Source: Furcasterigmium furcatum
Taxonomy: Eukaryota > Ascomycota > Sordariomycetes > Glomerellales > Plectosphaerellaceae
Assembly (NCBI GenBank): GCA_001599815.1
Contig: BCIA01000006.1
Location: 1,614,961-1,678,960 of the forward strand
DNA: 64,000 bases
Direction: 5' to 3'
In this document: piece by piece, positions 56,401 to 64,000 of the stretch
Layout: each line of letters opens with the position of its first letter
Position numbering within the stretch: position 1 is the first letter of the stretch
Made by a program: the position numbers and the translations under genes
Notes under the pieces: generated by a model
Database searches by the model: none
What the model saw: the letters and a program-made list of their open reading frames with translations, nothing else
Told to the model about the DNA's origin: nothing

Positions 56401-57852
56401 TCGATGATCGAAAGAAGGAGGCCATCTCGGCAATAACGCATGCCCATCACAGCAAGAAGAAGCCAGCCTTGATCCTCTTACATGGGCCGCCCGGAACTGG
56501 CAAGACTCTATCGGCCGAGACCTTCACGGAGACTCTAAAGGTGCCGTTGTACGGCATCACAGGTGCGGATCTTGGTACGGATCCTATTGATGTCGAGAGG
56601 CACATGAGGGATGCGATGCATCTCTGTCAAATATGGAACGCCGGTGAGTATCCCCCTCGGTGCCATCGATACCGGGAGAAGCCTTGCTGACACCCACCCT
56701 GCAGTTCTTTTGCTGGACGGGTGCGATATGTATCTCGAAAAGCCAAAACAAGCCGACATACAGCACAATGCTCTCGTATCCGTCATGCTCCACGCCCTCG
56801 AGAAGTACCGGGGCATTGTGTTCATGACTTCGAGCCGAGGTAAGAGACCTGCCCCGTGTCATCGACCCTCTTTTTGATGATCATTCGGCTGATGAACTCT
56901 GCTAGTCAAAATCATGGAAGACAGGTTTGCGTCCCGGATTCAACTGCCGGTTCTGTACCCATTGCTGGACAGCCAAGCTCGGCGCCAGATCTGGCAGAAC
57001 CATTTCCGGGACCTACAGCGTCAACAGCAACCGCCGAAAACCTCTGAAGGACTCCGCTCCAGACAAAGCTCGAGCGATGACGATCCAACTGACGATATAG
57101 AGGACCTCCTCGGAGCGGTGGATGAGCTGGCGGAAGAAAACCTAAACGGCTGGCAGATACAGCACGCCGTGACGACGGCTCGCCAGCTCGCCAGCTGGAG
57201 GGGGGAGTCACTCGACACTACGCACATGCGAGAGGCCATATTGCTGCGATTCGAGTCCGAGTCCCAGGACGGGCCCGAGGACCTGCGCAAGAGGCGGAAG
57301 ACGGGTGACCCCAGGATGTGCGTCCAGTGCAACGTCATCTTCCTCGAGGAGGAGAACCAGTTCGGCGTCTGCAGGTACCATACCGGTGAGTGAGCAGTAC
57401 TACCTGCCCCCCTCGCCCGCTTGTGCCACTCGGCGGCCCAGCGTATAACCCCTTCTTATCTTTAGGAAAACATATACTAAATCTCTACCGTAGGCGTAAT
57501 GCAGCTGTTCGACGAGACGAAAATCGATATCGACTGGGAGACCGCCGACATCGACGACGTGGATTCGGAGGCCACGAGGGCGGCTTTCCCAGACGCCTTC
57601 CGGTGGTTGTGCTGCGATGTGCCGGGGTCGCGGCCGGGCTGTCGACGCGGGCGGCACCAGGAGAACCCCGAGCTGTCGCGTGCGAGGCGCGAGTTGGCGT
57701 CGCAGGCGGCGCATGACCGGCCCATCCGCTCGGACAGTTTCAAAGATGGAGCAGAAGGAAGCGTGGCAGTCAAGCTGGAAGCTCAAGAGAAGCGGGCAAG
57801 GGCAATGAAAGCCACGGCGTACACTTCGAACCGAGGGGAGAAGCGCGTCTAG
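53468..57852 (+). CDS. Large zinc-finger - DUF7025 - AAA ATPase fusion protein
   Basis: Seven exons (53468-53819, 53883-55978, 56044-56260, 56335-56643, 56705-56839, 56906-57385, 57494-57852) join in one frame to about 1315 residues. The N-terminal third has a helical region (FRDSCNAFILWVDSYDIALG) and C2H2-like fingers (PFPCVACGQLVFAMTRAAWK; YHDLRPWMCLEPGC; SPCELCGESNWRDLGDLIRH). The DUF7025 region follows (YYLNDHPHISFVVIREYDCV to HCYTWEFDG). The AAA core has Walker A LLHGPPGTGKTLSAE, but Walker B reads VLLLDGCDMYL, so the usual catalytic Glu after the Asp is Gly. Sensor region VFMTSSR and RFASRIQLPVLYP follow. The C-terminus ends with Cys/His-rich segments (MCVQCNVIF, VCRYH, WLCCDVPGSRPGC). 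The first intron (53820-53882, 63 nt) is stop-free and adds a spurious hydrophobic stretch if read through. The zinc-finger and ATPase parts share one exon, supporting a genuine fusion. Confidence 0.82.
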
Positions 57853-59399
57853 CTGCAGCGTCGCTCAGAGAACTCGCCTCCAACATATCTTGAACTATGA
57901 GTACGAACACCTCACCGAAAATGGCGGATGGACGCGGATGACGTGGCCTTGGGGGAAAGTATCATTGGTGTTCATCATTGTTGCATGATCTTGGGCGTCT
58001 TCGGTGACAAAACAGGGCCTCGACTGTTGCAGTCGAACCCAACCAACAGCTGCCGTACGACACCATCACGACGACGCCATGGCCAACCAAGATCATCTCA
58101 GAAGCAGGTTGCCCTAAGGTCTGTCTTTCGACACCCGTTGACGGGAGAGGTCCTCGGTGAGGTGGCGCTCACCGAGACTCCCCGAAGTCTCCTCTTCTCT
58201 CCCGCCATCTTCCACCCCGAAATCCCCGTGCCGCCGCCAAGCACCCATCCATTCTGCAATGCCGATCTTCATCCTCCCCGGAGCCGGCTTTGCCTACCAT
58301 TAAGCGCCGTCCTGCCAGCACGTAGCCGCCGGCCAGACAAGCGGCCAACCTCCCGGTGGAGGCTCCACTTTCCTTTCTCAGGGTGTCGGCCAATGAGGTG
58401 TCATGGACGCGAGGTTGCATCCTGGAAGGACGAGGGTTCGTACGATGGACTTGCTTGTGCTGCTGTCGTTTGTGGGAGGGGCCAATAGGAAAGATTGTTT
58501 CATAAACAGAGTCGGAAGCGGGCGCCTGGGTGGAATTTGTACCTGGAGTGTGAGATCTTCGGAGGGTACGAGAGTCTTCTGCCATGAGCACGTCCATGCA
58601 AGTCAAGAAACGAGAACTTGGTCCGGTGTTTATGAGGGTCATCAGCAAGAGAATTGAGAACTACCAAGGGGCGGTTTTATGGCCAAGCTGAGAAAGACCG
58701 CTGTATTGCTCGTCAGTATGTATTCTGATCATATCTCCATCGACTGAGATCCAGATCATGGCAAGCCGAGAATGCCACCACGGAACTCTGCCGGCGCTTC
58801 CACGACCCCTGGCTCTAGGGATCAGCCACTCAGATCCCACGAACCCTCCCCATCCACCTTCCACCCGCCACCCAATCCCCCTCCATGCTTCCGCCTCCCG
58901 TTGTCGTACCGGCGCCTGTTCTCTAGGCATCCGGCAGTCCACCATCTTCTTCATCCACCCGACCAACCATCCGCGTCCTCGCCAGATGCGCCAGACGTCC
59001 AGCCATTCACATCGCGCCGACGGCATGCTGGCGGGCGGGGAAGCCTCGTTGCCGCCGTCCGTAGGTAACGCGGGATGGAGTGTTGAGGTCGCGCAAGCGC
59101 GGACCGTTCGCGATGGCATGTCGCTGGACCGTGGTATAATAGATGAGCGACCGGCCGGGTCGCGGCCTGTCCCACCCCTCGATGTTTCTGCAGTATACCC
59201 TCGGAATTTGATATCAACAGTCAAGTTCTTTTTTCTTTCTGTTCGTTTTTCCTTGTTCCCTTCTTGGACTGGTCCATCAAGTTCACCTTATTCTCGTCTC
59301 ATTGCTTGAGTAGTTGCTTCGTCTTCAGGAAGACTCTTTTTGGAACAGCTGCAGGCTCCCTACACCCTTTGTCTCTACATTCTCAGTCCCACCATCGAC
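57853..59399. other. Intergenic region upstream of the DUF3455 gene
   Basis: 1.5 kb with several short biased frames on both strands, none recognisable. TATAATAG near 59135 and a T-rich stretch near 59226-59255 may belong to the downstream promoter. Confidence 0.4.
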
Positions 59400-60354
59400 A
59401 TGCGTTTCTCGACAGTGCTGGTCCCGGCCCTGGCCTCCGTGGCCCTCGCCGCCCCGGTTTACCCAGAGCTTGGCGACGATGCTGTTCCGCGCAACCTCGA
59501 GGCAGTCTCGGAGTACTTCAACCTCCTCGCGTTCAAGGTCCAGGTCAGCCGAAGCACCGGGTACGAGCCGGAATGCGATCTCACCCAGGCGCGGATGCCC
59601 GTCGGTAAGTCTCAGTCCCTCCAGCAGGCAGCCAGGTCAGATGAGAGCAGACACTAACATGCCCAGCCCCCGTCCCCCTGCCTCCCGTCTCGGAGGGCCT
59701 CTCCCTGCTGCACGTCGCCGTCGGCCGCGGCACGCAGAACTACACCTGCGACGCCGGCAACGCGACAGCGGCCCCCCAGGCCGGCGGCGCCGTCGCCTCC
59801 CTCTTCAACGTCAGCTGCATCGCCGCGGCGTACCCCGATCTCCTGAACCTCATCCCCCGGGTCTCGATGCAGTTCGACCTCTCGGTGGAACCCCTGCTGC
59901 CGGCCCCCACGAGGGGCGCGGGCCGTCACCGCCTCGGGCCCAGCAACGCGGCCTTCGGCGGCGACCACTTCTTCCACGACGGCAAGACGCCGTTCTTCCA
60001 CCTCCAGGAGGACGGCGAGCGGATCGGCGACGCCTACTGCGGGCTCAACTCGTCGACTCCCGCCCCCGCCGACGCCTCTGTCGGGCAGGGCGGCGAGCCG
60101 GCCGTGCCATGGCTCAAGCTCGTGACGAAGGAGGGCTCGACGGACGACATCCGCGAGGTGTACCGCCTGACGACCGCGGGAGGCACGGCGCCCAAATCGT
60201 GCGGCGACATGCCGGAGAAGTTCGAGGTGCAATACGCCGCAGTGTGAGTAATGACGGTGTGGCACACGAGGACATGTGATGGCTGACAGAAGCGCGCAGA
60301 TACTGGTTCTATACGGGCCCGGCCCCTCCAGCAGAGGACGAGGAGGAAGAGTAG
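59400..60354 (+). CDS. Secreted DUF3455 protein
   Basis: Three exons (59400-59604, 59667-60243, 60300-60354) joined in frame give 278 residues. A signal peptide is evident: MRFSTVLVPALASVALAAP. The family signature GLSLLHVAVGRGTQNYTCDA follows, then LFNVSCIAAAYPDLLN and a central FGGDHFFHDGKTPFFHL. PWLKLVTKEG and VYRLTTAGG come next, and the closing YWFYTG is typical of this family. The very end is a short acidic tail. The protein is presumably extracellular; no enzymatic activity is established for the domain as far as I know. ATG 59400 is chosen over an in-frame upstream ATG at 59340 because it starts directly with the signal peptide. Confidence 0.88.
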
Positions 60355-61262
60355 ATGACGGGACGGCCGAGTTCTGCTGATGACGACTGGGATGGAGTCG
60401 GGATACCTGGCGTTTGGGGCCCTTGATCAAAGGCGGTGCACTGTACATCTGGATTTTCGTGGTACGTTTTGAGTCATGTATGAGAGATCAGTAATGAGGA
60501 CAAGGACGCGATGCTATTCACCTTGAATGGGTTGATGAAACCCAGTGTACGCCGTGTGAGGAAGCTTCGAGCAGTAGACTGACTCCTCTGATTCCATCTG
60601 ACTCCTAACTGGGAGCCTGGGTTGTTTTGTGCAACTCCCTTGGCAGCAGCAGAAGTATGTACTACCTTACTGAAAACAGAGGACTCTTCCAGTCACTTCA
60701 CGTGTTCCACCCTCCGCCGCCTCATATTAATTAAGCTTTTGAGGACGCCAGCGCTGGCAACTTGAAAGCTCTCACCCAACGAAAATGGCCTAGCGTGCTA
60801 TATCTCCCAGTACTATCTCCCCCACACTGATCCCTGAGGTAGGCGCCTCCGACAGTCTGGTTCTAGCCCAGGCTCACCTTGCATCTTGGTGAAGACCGTC
60901 GCTTGCCGATTCCATACAGCTTGAGGTCGGATGACTTCATCGTCCTCTCAGCTCGACCTTGCAACTCTTAGCTTGACATTCACCATCAACACAATTCCCT
61001 CAAGAGGGCAGACGTGCCTCGTTGCTATCTGTCCTACTCGCACAGTACTTTTCAAGTCATCATTCTTTGTCCAGAGCAAGCACTCGTTCTGGTCCATTGC
61101 GCGTCGATCACTCGAACAGACCAGGAGCCCCGGCTGATCTCCATCTTTCATTCTTCGAGCAGCATCATCAATTGCCCAAGCGGAATCATTTCAACGCGTT
61201 CCTGCAGGGCAAACAGACCCTCTCATTGTCGCCCTCCGAACCTGGGCGCGAGACGCCGAGCC
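60355..61262. other. Intergenic region upstream of the F-box gene
   Basis: About 0.9 kb. The open frame of the F-box gene extends upstream to about 61014 but without family similarity, so I treat that part as 5' leader. Confidence 0.4.
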
Positions 61263-63440
61263 ATGTCGGCCGTTCTGGGGCCGTCGTCGTCCCCGTCCTC
61301 GGCGGCCCAAAGAACCGGCTGGCCCCCGCGCACCATCCCAGTCGAGATCTTCCAGGCGATCCTCAACCTCCTCTCCCGTGACGATGCCAAGTCTCTGCGC
61401 CTCGTCAACCACGAATTCGACGAAAAGGTCTCCGGCCACTTCTTCCAGAGCGTCGTAGTTCCCTTCACCGCAGACATCTACAGCAGCAATCCCGAAGGGG
61501 GCATCAACCAGGATGGCACCAAGGAGCTTGCTAGCGAGAAGCTGTGCCAGGGCATGCGCATCTTCCAGTCTTTCGGCCACCACATCAAGCGGTTCGCGTT
61601 GTCGCTCGAACTGGACGAAGCCACCCTCGCATACCCGCCTCCCAAGTCCACCCAGAAGGCTGTGCCCGCCTTCTGGGGCATCTACCGCTGGCCCCATGAT
61701 TCCTATGTCCGTTACATGGACCTCGAGGGCCTCGAAGATACCGCAGATGATCTGCTGCCCCTGAAACAAGCACTCAAATGCCTGACGACAGTCGGGGAAC
61801 TGGCTCTCTGCTGCGACTCGGGCCTCGGATACCTGAACGGTCTTGAAAGGAATGCGGCCTACTGCCCAGGACCCCAGCCGGTCTTTGGCCTCCGCAACCC
61901 CAGCTACAAGAAGCTCCAGGCTCGAGCACGGGAAACAATGCGTTGGGGACCCATTGACACCGCTGTCCCCCCTGCCTTCAGCGGAAAGCGTGCCGCCCTT
62001 GCTGCCATGTTGGTCCGCGCTGGCGTTGCTCCTAAACAGGCCGATGCCAGCGTTGACCTCCTCCTTCGCACCGAGGGCGTGTCGCTGTCGCAAATCAACG
62101 TGGACGGTTCCTGCGATCTTGACTCTCGCAGTAATGCCGACCAAAGTTCCTCCGACACCAATGATAACGAAGGCACCCCGACTCCCTCTGGCGGCACCGG
62201 CGACAATGAAACCTTCCCACTTAAACCCACGCGACTCACCCAAGCGCAGAATGATATGCTCTTGGAGCTTGACTGGGCCATCCGCGCGCTCATTGAGTCA
62301 TACGTCATCGCTATCGGCGATCTCAGTCGAGCTGGTCAGTTCAAGCATCTGAAAAAGTTGACCATTGCCAAGATTCCCAGCAGCCAGCTGAGCCCTTTCA
62401 AGCAACACGTATTCTGGGATCATCTCCCCAACTTACAGGAGGTTTCTTTTGTCGTCCAGCCCGATTGGCGCACCGTGACCAAGGAGAGCGCATCTGGCCC
62501 TTTGAGCATCCTCATTAGCCCTCTCGACGGTATCCCCGAGGTCTACGAGTTGCTTTCCGTCTACCTGGGCCGGAAGCAGAACATCAAGATTCTTCACTTT
62601 GAGTGGATATGTGGAGGCGAGTTCGCAGTTGGTGCCAACACCCGCGACAGGTACATCCTGCCTGCCCCGTTTTGCAGTCCGAGCGACATGGTCCGACCCA
62701 ACATCGCTCTCGACCCTACCAACTACATCTCGCTGCCCCATGTGCAGCACCTATCGCTCAAGAATTGCCACTCGGCACCTTGCCTGTTCATGCAGCTCGT
62801 TCGTGACATGGCATGCCAAAGCCTTACTACACTCGAGCTCGAGTCATTCTCTCTCTCGTTCCCCCCCGAGCACAGAAACAACGTGGCAGACTTCAGGAAT
62901 GGAATGCCCAAGCTTTTCTCGTGGGCTGGCTTCATGGAGCAATTCACGCCCACTGCCAGCGTACTTGACGGCAAAGATCCACCGTCCAGGGCTGAGGCTG
63001 CTAACTCTTTCTATGACCCAGCGGACATCGCCCTCTTGAGGACTCCGTCTCTCCAAAAAGAGCGCGAGAAGCACATCTACAAGCTCCAGACCTTGTCATT
63101 CAGATCCTGCGGCTACGCGAGCCTCCCTCTTACGTCGTTCTCGGTGCGAGACTACTCGCTGCGAAAGGCAAGCCTTAAGCAGTTCTTGCAGGTCTCTCGA
63201 AATAACGACGGTGGAGTCACCGTGTCGGGAATCATCGCGCCAGATTTTGACCCGTGGGAGGCCAATCTCCTTCAGGGGCACTTTGGCATGCACTTTGGAT
63301 GGCAAGACGTCTACGACGAGTGGTTTGCCAGGGCCGCCATCGCGGACAGGGGCAACTCGGGTCAAGGCCGGTTCTCCGGCAACATCAGTACCGTCAGGCG
63401 CGAGACATCCTTCCACCCGGACCATCAGCCTTCCGCTTAG
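61263..63440 (+). CDS. F-box protein
   Basis: Intronless; ATG 61263 gives 725 residues (MSAVLGPSSSPSSAAQRTGW). The frame is open 83 codons further upstream, but that part lacks family features. The F-box lies near residues 24-65: PRTIPVEIFQAILNLLSRDD, then AKSLRLVNHEFDEKV. F-box proteins bind Skp1 and bring substrates to SCF ubiquitin ligases. The remainder shows scattered Leu-rich helices and strands (HVQHLSLKNCHSAPCLFMQL, LTTLELESFSLSFP) suggesting an irregular leucine-rich-repeat substrate domain, with an acidic Ser/Thr/Asn-rich insertion in the middle (about 62130-62215). The substrate is unknown. Confidence 0.85.
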   Translation: MSAVLGPSSSPSSAAQRTGWPPRTIPVEIFQAILNLLSRDDAKSLRLVNHEFDEKVSGHFFQSVVVPFTADIYSSNPEGGINQDGTKELASEKLCQGMRIFQSFGHHIKRFALSLELDEATLAYPPPKSTQKAVPAFWGIYRWPHDSYVRYMDLEGLEDTADDLLPLKQALKCLTTVGELALCCDSGLGYLNGLERNAAYCPGPQPVFGLRNPSYKKLQARARETMRWGPIDTAVPPAFSGKRAALAAMLVRAGVAPKQADASVDLLLRTEGVSLSQINVDGSCDLDSRSNADQSSSDTNDNEGTPTPSGGTGDNETFPLKPTRLTQAQNDMLLELDWAIRALIESYVIAIGDLSRAGQFKHLKKLTIAKIPSSQLSPFKQHVFWDHLPNLQEVSFVVQPDWRTVTKESASGPLSILISPLDGIPEVYELLSVYLGRKQNIKILHFEWICGGEFAVGANTRDRYILPAPFCSPSDMVRPNIALDPTNYISLPHVQHLSLKNCHSAPCLFMQLVRDMACQSLTTLELESFSLSFPPEHRNNVADFRNGMPKLFSWAGFMEQFTPTASVLDGKDPPSRAEAANSFYDPADIALLRTPSLQKEREKHIYKLQTLSFRSCGYASLPLTSFSVRDYSLRKASLKQFLQVSRNNDGGVTVSGIIAPDFDPWEANLLQGHFGMHFGWQDVYDEWFARAAIADRGNSGQGRFSGNISTVRRETSFHPDHQPSA

Positions 63441-64000
63441 GAGGCCGGAGAGGGTGTTGACGAGAATACATGGCGGGAGAGGTGTCCGATGAGCGAAGAA
63501 ACGGGGGATGATATCATGGCCGGCGAGCCACGAGGCGGAGTCCTGCACTTTGGTTTTGGAGGAGCGGGTGTTCCGGAACGATAGATTCGTCGCATTCCAC
63601 TCGGCAAGAGCTGGTTTCTGGCAGCCTGGCGACAGGATCGGCCCAGCCATGGTCTGGATTGCGCTTTTGATAGCGTATGATATCTGAAAATGTCAGACGT
63701 AGCGAATCTCCTGTTGCGGCATCAGTGAATGTAGTCGGAGAAGTCGTAAATGTCGATGAGGGGCAGTGACAGCGAAGCTCCTCGAGCGAATAAGTAGAGA
63801 CATCCTCTCGATGACCCGAGCGCCAATCTGTAGTCAACCTGGAAGCTTCAAGCAGTGGTTCGAGAACCTCGAGCATGGACACTCATCCCAGAGACGTCAT
63901 CCTTCGAGGGTTTCGAGGTCGCCAAAGCCGGGTGGTGGGCTCTCCCGTTCGAAGCCGCTCTCACCCTCATGTCAGACATCACCACACGCCTTCATCCGCA
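63441..64000. other. Right edge, nothing assignable
   Basis: A minus-strand frame at 63514-63882 is open for 122 codons but has no motif I can place, and the window ends before context could help. It may be the edge of a gene beyond the window or noncoding sequence. Confidence 0.3.

Noticed and set aside
61191..62243. 350-codon antisense frame opposite the F-box gene
   Set aside because: No recognisable domain; the plus strand has an F-box and a longer frame.
63514..63882. 122-codon minus-strand frame near the right edge
   Set aside because: No domain recognised; too little context before the window ends to call a gene.

Overview
The window is nuclear DNA from a filamentous ascomycete, most likely a Sordariomycete. 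Genes carry many short introns (about 50-90 nt) with CTRAC branch sites. The protein families are fungal (HeLo/HET-S, CFEM, Zn(II)2Cys6, DUF3455, NACHT-ankyrin), coding sequence is GC-rich at third positions, and intergenic spaces are long. I rebuilt exon structures by eye from donor and acceptor sites, reading-frame continuity and family knowledge. No transcript data were available.

Layout. (1) 1-1659, minus: glycogenin, cut by the window start. (2) 3160-8636: a fungal programmed-cell-death locus. It holds a NACHT-ankyrin NLR-like receptor (minus) with a HET-s-type amyloid motif at its N-terminus; a divergent HET-S-like gene (plus) with a HeLo domain and a two-repeat prion-forming domain; and a second, frame-disrupted HeLo copy without a prion domain. 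(3) 8922-11499, minus: the ERAD ubiquitin ligase Hrd1. (4) 11500-23166: 11.7 kb with no gene I can support. (5) 23167-25410: a C2H2 transcription factor, followed by a 35-nt poly-C run. (6) 28984-41696: housekeeping and secretory genes (EFM7-like methyltransferase, VPS3/TGFBRAP1-type CORVET subunit, the golgin CASP, a CFEM-like GPI protein, an MFS transporter). (7) 42501-50393: a putative proline/hydroxyproline catabolic cluster with an ornithine cyclodeaminase family enzyme, a proline racemase family enzyme, a divergent amino-acid permease and a Zn(II)2Cys6 regulator. (8) 50808-57852: a divergent pair comprising a HeLo-like/DUF7580 protein and a large zinc-finger-DUF7025-AAA fusion whose Walker B motif lacks the catalytic Glu. 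(9) 59400-63440: a secreted DUF3455 protein and an F-box protein. The last 560 bases hold nothing I can assign.

The most notable content is the NLR/HET-S pair. By analogy with the Podospora nwd2/het-S system, ligand sensing by the receptor would fold its N-terminal amyloid motif, template the HET-S prion domain and release the HeLo pore-forming domain. This copy carries ankyrin repeats in place of WD repeats, and a degenerate HeLo paralogue sits next to it. The amino-acid cluster at 42.5-50.4 kb is the second system worth following.
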